Source: Pleurodeles waltl
Lineage: Eukaryota; Chordata; Amphibia; Caudata; Salamandridae
Reading direction: 5' to 3'
Length of the DNA: 64,000 nucleotides
Assembly (NCBI RefSeq): GCF_031143425.1
Contig: NC_090439.1
Span: 349,302,027 to 349,366,026, forward strand
The notes beneath the pieces are model-generated. The model searched no databases. It had not been told where the DNA came from and saw nothing but the letters and a program-made list of their open reading frames with translations. This document shows positions 1 to 9,347 of the stretch, one piece after another. A program made the position numbers and the translations under genes. The first letter of the stretch is position 1. Each line of letters starts with the position of its first letter.

Positions 1-2034
1 GAGCAGCAGATAGAAGACTGTCCTTGCAGAGGTAGAGTGCTGGGGGCCGGGGCTACTTGGAGCCTGAAGATCCCTTGGAGCAGGAGTCAACAAGTCTTGA
101 TTGCTGCAACAGTTGTGGTGCACAGAGATTCTATCCTGGAGGAAGAGACAAGGACACACCAGCTCCCAAGTTGGACAGAAGGCAGAGAGCACCCAGAGGA
201 CCCCTCAGAACCACCACCTGTGTTGGAGAATCTTTGCAGGTCCAGAGGACAGCAGATCCCAGCAGCCGGACGTCATTGCCATAGGTGCCTGCAGATGGAG
301 GGGAGTGACTCCTTCACTCCAAGGGAGGTTCCTTTTTGCTTCTAAGACTTGCTGACCCCAGAGGATGCACAGCCATGGAAATCTTGCAAGTTGCTGACAG
401 GAGCCACAGAAACAATGCTGCAAGGCGAGGTTGTCTCGGTGTTGCAGGTTTGTTTGGTTCCTGTGACGTCCAGCAGCGGTTCCTTTGGCCAGGAGCAGAA
501 GAGGTTGTTGAAGAGAAGTCCCAGTGGAATCTTGCATGCCGAATCTGAGGACCGGACTACAAGGAAGCCCCTAAATAACCCACAATGGGGCTTGGTCACT
601 TTGCAAGGTGACCGCCTATCGGGGGGGTGGGATACTGATGTCATCTGTCTAACCTGACCAGTCAGATGCTCCCAGGGGACTCTGCCCATCTTGCTTTCAA
701 AATGGAAGAACAAAGCGGCCACCTGCAGGAGCTCTGGACACCATCCCTAGGGTGATGATCGACAGGGGTGTGGTCACTTGCCTTTCCTTTCGGTAGTTTT
801 GCACTAGAGCAGGGACCTGGGGGTCCCTCAACTGGTGCAAACTGGATTATGCAAGGAGGGCGCCAAATGTGCCCTTCAAAGCAAGCTGGTGGCATGGGGA
901 GGCTTCCCCTCCCGAACCTTGTAACACCTATTTCCAAAGGAGAGGAGGTTGCACCCCTCTCCCAAAGGAAATCCTTTGTTCTGCCTTCTCCTGCTTGGGC
1001 TGGTCAAGCAGCAGGAGGGCAGAATCCTGTCTGAGGGGCTGCACCAGCTTGGGCTGCTTGCAGACCCTGTGGTAGGAGCAATACTGGAGGGTCCTCTAAG
1101 GAGCCCCCAAAGAGCATGGAATCATTCCACCAATACTGGCATCACTATTGGGGTATGATTCTGACGTACAAGTTACATACCTTCGGTAACAAAATATCTG
1201 GTAGAGACATATTCGAGTTGCAGATTCCTTACCTTAGAATTTTACCCCAGGCGTCAGACTGGAGCCGGAGATTTTTATTCGAGCAATACCCTTGTGTGTC
1301 TGCAGGTGGCGTCGGTCGACTCCGCAGGTGTCGCAGGCGTCGTGGTCGCCGTGATGACGTCAGGAGTAGTACATAGACACCGACCTCACGCAGTGACGTC
1401 AGTTCTTTTCTCTCCACGCCACGCGCTGATCCAGAGAGAGCTACCCTGGCTACAAACATGCCTAGGTTTGGAGTTACCATTATGCAGCTGGATCATAGGT
1501 AGTGACCTTTGGCTAGTACATAGCCAAAATGGCTTCCCAACCACTTATGAAGTCCAGGGAACTGGAACTGGAGTTTGTAGGGGTACCTCTGCTCCTGCAG
1601 GTGTGCCCACACACACAGGGACCTGCACCCTGCCCTTAGGGCTGGAAGGTCCTACCATAGGGGTGACTTACAGTGACCTGGTGTAGTGACCAGGAGCGAA
1701 AGGGTGCATGCACCTTTTCACGCAGACTGCAAATGGCAGGCCTGCAGGTACAGTTTGCTTGGGCTCCCATGGGTGGCATAATACATGCTGCAGCCCATGG
1801 GGACCCCTGGCGAACTAATGCCCTGGGTACCTAGTACCGTACACTAGGGCCTTACAGGGGTACACCAGTATGCCAATTCTGGGGTGTTAAGGAAACCAAT
1901 ACAACCAAACTGGAGGAGAGAGCACAAGCACTGGGGTCCTGGTTAGCAGAATCCCAGTAAAAACTGTCTAAGAACACTGACAACAGGGGAAAAAAGTGGA
2001 GATAACCATGCCAGAATGAGGGACTTTCCTACAG
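1..2034 (+). repeat. LTR-like retroelement fragment, cut by window edge
   Basis: The stretch is GC-rich and has no credible gene. Its right part (about 1480-2034) has the layout seen at one end of the long LTRs elsewhere in the window: a 'gcagccc' block, a 'ccttacaggggtac' block, a 'gccaattctgggg' block, 'agcactggggtcctggttag', and a terminal 'ctttcctaca'. The sequence is clearly different from those LTRs, so it is a separate family or an old relative. The left part (1-1140) carries similar short GC-rich blocks. No partner LTR or target duplication is visible because the left end is outside the window. Several open frames here are short and unrelated to known proteins. Confidence 0.55.
1145..1475. 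repeat. interspersed insert inside the left repeat
   Basis: This piece differs in composition from the GC-rich repeat around it. It holds CG-rich words, 'gacgtca' palindromes at about 1356 and 1395, and a T-rich centre ('agatttttattcgagc'). It may be a short interspersed element that landed in the LTR-like repeat. Its borders are estimated by eye, and I cannot assign it to a family. Confidence 0.3.
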
Positions 2035-3228
2035 CAATGTGTTAGAACAAGCACTGGTGAAGTAAATCGGTCTCTTCTTTATATTATGAATGCCAAGTTG
2101 TTCACTTTATCAATGTTTGTCTATAAAGTACTGTTTTAAAAAGGTAAAAGGAAACAAACATTTTAAAATGTTGGAGGTAATGCAAACACATATCTTATGG
2201 TATCTCAACACTGTACATGGAAATTCAATGTTGGAAGGGGTGGAACTAACATGGAGTGGGCACAGGGTATTTGAAAGGGGGAAGCAGCACACATGGGAGA
2301 GAGCTAAGAAAGCACACACAATCTCATGGAGAGCTGAATGAAAAAGAAAAAAAAGTAATTCTCTAAAGGTGAGAATTGAAAGGATAGAAATTGCCCAGTC
2401 AAAAGGCTTGGAAAAAGCCCATGCCCCAGGGGAGGGACAAACACAAGCAAAGGAAGGCAAGCCATTGACTAAAAACCAGGCAAATGAAAATAACAATAAG
2501 ACCAACCAATTGTAAGCAAGGGGTGGGTTGTAAGCCCACCAGTAAGCTCACATTAGATCTTTTGCACCTTTTTGGTGGGTAGCCCTAAAAACGCTCAGCT
2601 TGTCATGTAATTCCTCAGATGATACCCACCCATTGAGCTTCCTGTTCTGCCGACATGCACAACCATACTTAATGCAGCGAGCAATAGGCAACCAATACCT
2701 AACAAATCAATAAGCAAAATGATGAACACTCTTACAAATCCTTCACTCACTCTGACTAAAAACATGTATTTCATAGGAATAAAACATTCAAAGATAATTA
2801 AGACACAACAAAGCCACCCACTGCAGACCAATTAAAATGTGTGCAATGTTCACAATCTTTGCAGTTTCAAAACTACTAAAATGTTCAGCACAGACAATGT
2901 AATTTTAATTCAGCATACACCTAAGATTTACCACTCGGTGCATTGTAGCCATCTTCGATAAAATGATTTCTAAAACAGTATGGCAAATTAATTTGCTGCA
3001 TAGAAAATACTTTCGCTTTCTGATTGCACAAATTCCTTTATATGTAGTTTCCAAAATCACTGAAGTACACATATTCACTGTCTGACATAATCAATTCACT
3101 TCCAGCACAATATACAATACAAACGCTGAAAGTAAATGCTATACAATCTATGCTTTGCCCGAAAGCTTGAATATGTGCTTATTGATGGAGGTAATGTATT
3201 AGATGATGTGATTTGTTTTGAAACTTAC
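2035..3228. other. LAMA1 intron sequence downstream of the last visible exon
   Basis: AT-rich intronic DNA (minus-strand gene). I see no exon, RNA gene or recent repeat. A simple (TA)n run lies just upstream on the gene strand, near 3487-3501, inside the next intron. Confidence 0.5.
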
Positions 3229-3405
3229 CTTATTCCCAAGGTATGCTGTAGGGGCTTCCCAGTATAGTGGAGTTGGCAGTGTTTTTTTCATTGCTTCACT
3301 GTTGTTGATACTTATTTGATGAGGGCCGTCAAACAAATCCCTCTGAGGCTCTATACTATTTTCGCCTTCTTGGTCAGTCACAAGCCACCCTACAATATCT
3401 GAGAC
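3229..3405 (-). CDS. LAMA1: LAMA1 exon: end of LE array and start of first L4 domain
   Basis: This 177-nt exon encodes 59 residues in phase 0 at both ends. The acceptor is cttag at 3406-3410 and the donor is gtaagt at 3223-3228. The peptide contains GWLVTD, HQISINNSEAM, YWEAPTAYLGNK, which follow the laminin alpha-1 pattern (GWLVTD, HQVSINN, YYWAAPEAYLGNK) at the entry to the first L4 (domain IV) module. Laminin alpha-1 is a secreted chain that trimerises with beta and gamma chains in embryonic basement membranes. The exon joins in frame to the exon at 27677-27817 across a 24.3-kb intron. The next exon lies outside the window. Acidic spacer residues (QEGENSIEPQRD) replace a variable part of the mammalian chain. 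Confidence 0.9.
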
Positions 3406-3774
3406 CTAAGGCAAGAACAGAAAGACACATAACAACTTGAAAACGGCATACTATTTACATACATGAATGCAAACAACATTTCTTTTATATATATATATAT
3501 GCATTATTGAGGATAAAGACATGTATTCCTTCAATAAGTGTTGGAAAGGCTAGAGATTGTGTTAAGGGCAGCAAGGAAAGTGTTTTTCAGCCTCTTTTTT
3601 AACTTGCCAATGTATGCCCTATTGTTCAATGAGAAAAAAAGCAGTAGTTCTATTTTAAATGAAAGGGTTACAGTAAAATATTGTATTTGCATCGACTGAT
3701 GGCTGGGATGAAGTTTTTGTCCCTAAGTGAAGGTACCAAAAGTTTACATTGATACCCTAAACAAAGAGCAGAGG
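3406..3774. other. intron sequence, nothing recognised
   Basis: Left edge of the 24.3-kb intron. It is AT-rich with a short TA run at about 3487-3501. No exon, RNA gene or repeat family is recognised. Confidence 0.5.
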
Positions 3775-3779
3775 CTCAA

Positions 3780-6461
3780 TGTAAGGAAATGGCTCCCTGT
3801 TGCAGTTACCCCCCACTTTTTGCCTGATACTGATGCTGACTTGACTGAGAAGTGTGCTGGGACCCTTCTAACCAGGCCACAGCACCAGTGTTCTTTCGCC
3901 TAAAATGTACCATTGTTTCCACAATTGGCACACCCCTGGCACACAGATAAGTCCCTTGTAAAAGGTACCAGTGGTACCAAGGGCCCTGTGACCAGGGAAG
4001 GTCCCTAAGGGCTGCAGCATATGTTGTGCCACCCTAAGGGACACCTCACCTAACACATGCACACTGCCATTGCAGATTGTGTGTGTTGGGGAGAAAAAGG
4101 CAAAGTCGACATGGCATCCCCCTCAGGATGCCATGCACACAAAATACTGCCTGTGGCATAGGTAAGTCACCCCTCTAGTAGGCCTTACAGCCCTAAGGCA
4201 GGGTGCACTATACCACAGGTGAGGGCATAGCTGCATGAGCAATATGCCCCTACAGTGTCTAAGTCTATTCTTAGACATTGTAAGTACAGCTATGGCCATA
4301 TTAAGTATATGGTCTGAGAGTTTGTCAAAAACGAACTCCACAGCTCCATAATGGCTACACTGAATACTGGGAAGTTTGGTATCAAACTTCTCAGAATAAT
4401 AAACCCACACGGATGCCAGTGTTGGATTTATAAAAAAAATGCACACAGAGGGCATCTTAGAGATGCCCCTTGTACTTTATCCAATTGTTCAGTGCAGGAC
4501 TGACTGGTCTGTGCCAGCCTGCTGCTGAGAGACAAGTTTCGGACCCCATGTGGTGAGGGCCTTTGTGCTCTCTGAGGACAGAAACAAAAGCCTGCTCTGG
4601 GTGGAGGTGCTTCACACCTCCCCACTGCAGGAACTGTAACACCTAGCAGTGAGCCTCAAAGGCTCAGGCTTCGTGTTACAATGCCCCAGGACACTTCAGC
4701 TAGTGGAGATGCCCGCCCCCTGGACACAGCCCCCACTTTTGGCAGCAAGTCCAGGGTAGATAATGAGAAAAACAAGGAGGAGTCACCCACCAGTCAGGAC
4801 AGCCCCTAAGGTGTCCTGAGCGGAGGTGACCCCTGTCTTTAGAAATCCTCCATCTTGATTTTGGAGGATTCCCCCAATAGGAATAGGGATGTGCCCCCCT
4901 CCCCTCATGGAGGAGGCACAAAGAGGTTGTAGCCACCCTCAAGGACAGTAGCCATTGGCTACTGCCCTCCCAGACCTAAACACACCCCTAAATTCAGTAT
5001 TTAGGGGCACCCCAGAACCTAGGAAACTAGATTCCTGCAACCTGAAGACAAAGAAGGACTGCTGACCTGAAGCCCTGCAGAGAAGACGGAGACACCATCT
5101 GCTTTGGCCCCGGCCCTACCGGCCTGTCTCACCACTTCAAGAAAAACTGCAACAGCGACGCGTCCCCCAGGGCCCAGCGACCTCTGAAGCCTCAGAGGAC
5201 TACCCTGCATCTAAAAGGACCAAGAACTCCAGAGGACAGCGGCCCTGTTCCACAAAGACTGAAACTTGCAACAAAGAAACAACCTCTAAAGGACTGCACA
5301 TTTCCCACCGGAAGCATGAGACTTTCCACTCTGCACCCGACGCCTCCAGCTCGACCTGCGGAGTAACAACACTACAGGGAGGACTCCCCGGTGACTGCGA
5401 GCTCGTGAGTAGCCAGAGTTGACCCCCTGAGCCCCCACAGCAACGCCTGCAGAGGGAATCCAGAGGCTCCCCCTGACCGCGACTGCCTGCTTCAAAGAAC
5501 CCGACGCCTGGTAAAGACACTGCACCCGCAGCCCCCAGGACGTGAAGGATCCGACCTCCAGTGCAGAAGCGACCCCCAGGTAGCCCTCTCCCTTGCCCAG
5601 GTGGTGGCTACCCCGAGGAGCCCACCCCCTTGCCTGCCTGCTTCGCTGAAGAGACCCCTACTTCTCCCATTGAAACCAATTGCAAACCCGATGCCTGTTT
5701 GCACTCTGCACCCGGCCACCCCTGTGCCACTGAGGGTGTACATTTTGGTGCTGACTTGTGTCCCCCCCAGTGCCCTACAAACCCCCCCTGGTCTGCCCTC
5801 CGAAGTCGCGGGTACTTACCTGCTGGCAGACTGGAACCTGGGCACCCCCTTCTCCATTGAAGCCTATGTGTTTTGGGCACCACTTTGACCTCTGCACCTG
5901 ACCAGCCCTGAGCTGCTGGTGAGGTAACTTTGGGGTTGCCCTGAACCCCCAACGGTGGGCTACCTTGGACCCAACTTTGAACCCTGTAGGTGTTTTACTT
6001 ACCTGCAAAACTAACCAATACTTACTTCCCCCAGGAACTGTTGAAAATTGCAGTGTCTAGTTTTAAAATAGCTTATTGCCATTTTCGCCAAAACTGTACA
6101 TGCTATTGTGATGATTCAAAGTTCCTAAGATACCTGAGTGAAATACCTTTCATTTAAAGTATTGTTTGTAAATCTTGAACCTGTGGTTCTTAAAATAAAC
6201 TAAGAAAAGATATTTTTCTATCCAAAAACCTATTAGCCTGGAATTGTCTTTGAGTGTGTGTTCCTCATTTGTTGCCTGTGTGCATGCAAAACAAATGCTT
6301 AACACTACCCTCTGATAAGCCTACTGCTCGACCACACTACCACAAACTAGAGCATTAGAATTATCTCTTTTTGCCACTATCTTACCTCTAAGGGGAACCC
6401 TTGGACTCTGTGCATGCTATTTCTTACTTTGAAATAGTACATACAGAGCCAACTTCCTACA
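3780..6461 (+). mobile_element. solo LTR of the Gmr1-like family, antisense to LAMA1
   Basis: The element is 2682 bp. It starts TGTAAGGAAATGG and ends CTTCCTACA, the reverse complement of the LTR pattern bounding element 1. Direct 5-bp duplications CTCAA flank it (3775-3779 and 6462-6466), so both ends are intact. No internal gag or pol sequence is present, which is the expected product of recombination between two LTRs. It is diverged from the LTRs of elements 1-3. Its transcription sense is plus, opposite to LAMA1. It contains the small hairpins found in the other LTRs, including CCCCTAAAT with ATTTAGGGG at 4985-5007. Open frames inside it are not shared as proteins by the other copies. Confidence 0.88.
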
Positions 6462-6586
6462 CTCAACAAATATTGATCTGGAACCCTGAATCCATGAAAA
6501 AATATTTTGTTCAGTTGCATCTCTTTCCTTGGTTTCTAAAAATGACCACGGCATCTGTTTGGCACTTTTGTGCAAAATGCCTAGGC

Positions 6587-6634
6587 CCGTATTTATACTT
6601 TTTGACGCTAAACTGCGCTAACGCAGTTTAGCGT
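6587..6634. mobile_element. left piece of hairpin-chain foldback element
   Basis: The sequence starts GGCCCGTATTTATACT and includes a hairpin CTAAACTGCG / CGCAGTTTAG. The far end of the same element, at 17953 read on the other strand, is GGGGCATATTTATACT. These match as imperfect terminal inverted repeats. Element 1 was inserted right after this hairpin and separates this piece from the rest at 17083-17953. Confidence 0.7.
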
Positions 6635-9318
6635 TGTAGGAAGTTGGCTCTGTATGTGCTATTTCAAAGTAAGGAATAGCATGCACAGAGTCCAAGGGTT
6701 CCCCTTAGAGGTAAGATAGTGGCAAAAAGAGATAATACTAATGCTCTATTTTGTGGTAGTGTGGTCGAGCAATAGGCTTATCCAAGGAGTAGTGTTAAGC
6801 ATTTGTTGTACATACACATAGACAATAAATGAGGTACACACACTCAGAGACAAATCCAGCCAATAGGTTTTGTATAGAAAAATATCTTTTCTTAGTTTAT
6901 TTTAAGAACCACAGGTTCAAATTCTACATGTAATATCTCATTCGAAAGGTATTGCAGGTAAGTACTTTAGGAACTTCAAATCATCAAAATTGCATGTATA
7001 CTTTTCAGGTTATTCACAAATAGCTGTTTTAAAAGTGGACACAGTGCAATTTTCACAGTTCCTAGGGGAGGTAAGTATTTGTTAGGTTAACCAGGTAAGT
7101 CAGACACTTACAGGGCTTAGTTCTTGGTCCAAGGTAGCCCACCGTTGGGGGTTCAGAGCAACCCCAAAGTCACCACACCAGCAGCTCAGGGCCGGTCAGG
7201 TGCAGAGTTCAAAGTGGTGCCCAAAACGCATAGGCTAGAATGGAGAGAAGGGGGGTGTCCCGGTTCCGGTCTGCTTGCAGGTAAGTACCCGCGTCATCGG
7301 AGGGCAGGCCAGGGGGGTTTTGTAGGGCACCGGGGGGGACACAAGTCCACACAGAAATTTCACCCTCAGCGGCGCGGGGGCGGCCGGGTGCAGTGTAGAA
7401 ACAAGCGTCGGGTTCGCAATGTTAGTCTATGAGAGATCTCGGGATCTCTTCAGCGCTGCAGGCAGGCAAGGGGGGGATTCCTCGGGGAAACCTCCACTTG
7501 GGCAAGGGAGAGGGACTCCTGGGGGTCACTTCTCCAGTGAAAGTCCGGTCCTTCAGGTCCTGGGGGCTGCGGGTGCAGGGTCTCTCCCAGGCGTCGGGAC
7601 TTTAGGTTCAAAGAGTCGCGGTCAGGGGAAGCCTCGGGATTCCCTCTGCAGGCGGCGCTGTGGGGGCTCAGGGGGGACAGGTTTTGGTACTCACTGTATC
7701 AGAGTAGTCCTGGGGTCCCTCCTGAGGTGTTGGATCGCCACCAGCCGAGTCGGGGTCGCCGGGTGCAGTGTTGCAAGTCTCACGCTTCTTGCGGGGAGCT
7801 TGCAGGGTTCTTTAAAGTTGCTGGAAACAAAGTTGCAGCTTTTCTTGGAGCAGGTCCGCTGTCCTCGGGAGTTTCTTGTCTTTTCGAAGCAGGGGCAGTC
7901 CTCAGAGGATGTCGAGGTCGCTGGTCCCTTTGGAAGGCGTCGCTGGAGCAGGATCTTTGGAAGGCAGGAGACAGGCCGGTGAGTTTCTGGAGCCAAGGCA
8001 GTTGTCGTCTTCTGGTCTTCCGCTGCAGGGGTTTTCAGCTGGGCAGTCCTTCTTCTTGTAGTTGCAGGAATCTAATTTTCTAGGGTTCAGGGTAGCCCTT
8101 AAATACTAAATTTAAGGGCGTGTTTAGGTCTGGGGGGTTAGTAGCCAATGGCTACTAGCCCTGAGGGTGGGCACACCCTCTTTGTGCCTCCTCCCAAGGG
8201 GAGGGGGTCACAATCCTAACCCTATTGGGGGAATCCTCCATCTGCAAGATGGAGGATTTCTAAAAGTCAGAGTCACCTCAGCTCAGGACACCTTAGGGGC
8301 TGTCCTGACTGGCCAGTGACTCCTCCTTGTTTTTCTCATTATTTTCTCCGGCCTTGCCGCCAAAAGTGGGGCCTGGCCGGAGGGGGCGGGCAACTCCACT
8401 AGCTGGAGTGTCCTGCTGGGTTGGCACAAAGGAGGTGAGCCTTTGAGGCTCACCGCCAGGTGTGACAATTCCTGCCTGGGGGAGGTGTTAGCATCTCCAC
8501 CCAGTGCAGGCTTTGTTACTGGCCTCAGAGTGACAAAGGCACTCTCCCCATGGGGCCAGCAACATGTCTCGGTTTGTGGCAGGCTGCTAAAACTAGTCAG
8601 CCTACACAGATAGTCGGTTAAGTTTCAGGGGGCACCTCTAAGGTGCCCTCTGGGGTGTATTTTACAATAAAATGTACACTGGCATCAGTGTGCATTTATT
8701 GTGCTGAGAAGTTTGATACCAAACTTCCCAGTTTTCAGTGTAGCCATTATGGTGCTGTGGAGTTCGTGTTTGACAAACTCCCAGACCATATACTCTTATG
8801 GCTACCCTGCACTTACAATGTCTAAGGTTTTGTTTAGACACTGTAGGGGTACCATGCTCATGCACTGGTACCCTCACCTATGGTATAGTGCACCCTGCCT
8901 TAGGGCTGTAAGGCCTGCTAGAGGGGTGTCTTACCTATACTGCATAGGCAGTGAGAGGCTGGCATGGCACCCTGAGGGGAGTGCCATGTCGACTTACTCG
9001 TTTTGTCCTCACTAGCACACACAAGCTGGCAAGCAGGGTGTCTGTGCTGAGTGAGAGGTCTCCAGGGTGGCATAAGACATGCTGCAGCCCTTAGAGACCT
9101 TCCTTGGCATCAGGGCCCTTGGTACTAGAAGTACCAGTTACAAGGGACTTATCTGGATGCCAGGGTCTGCCAATTGTGGATACAAAAGTACAGGTTAGGG
9201 AAAGAACACTGGTGCTGGGGCCTGGTTAGCAGGCCTCAGCACACTTTCAATTGTAAACATAGCATCAGCAAAGGCAAAAAGTCAGGGGGCAACCATGCCA
9301 AGGAGGCATTTCCTTACA
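6635..9318 (-). repeat. element 1 3' LTR
   Basis: This 2684-bp LTR lies downstream of pol in element orientation. It is bounded by TG and CA on either strand and nearly identical to the copy at 14399-17082. A candidate AATAAA polyadenylation signal reads on the minus strand at 6896-6901. Several short perfect hairpins lie at 8095-8258. The open frames inside, up to 187 codons, appear only in the closely related LTR copies and are probably chance frames. Confidence 0.95.
6896..6901 (-). terminator. candidate polyadenylation signal in the 3' LTR
   Basis: AATAAA on the minus strand, within a context of 'cttaaaataaactaag' that is kept in all LTR copies in the window. In this orientation it could also end LAMA1 transcripts prematurely. 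Use has not been shown. Confidence 0.45.
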
Positions 9319-9334
9319 CAACCCCCCCCAAACG
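9319..9334 (-). promoter_or_regulatory. element 1 polypurine tract
   Basis: On the minus strand, a run of eight G with flanking purines lies two to three bases before the 3' LTR start TGTAAGG. This is the position of the plus-strand DNA primer in LTR elements. Element 3 has a comparable G9 run beside its LTR. Confidence 0.7.
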
Positions 9335-9347
9335 AAAGAGGATGAGA

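Noticed and set aside
7419..7982. 187-codon frame inside the LTR, also at 15183-15746
   Set aside because: The two copies are the same LTR duplicated; older LTR copies do not keep the frame, so there is no evidence for a protein.
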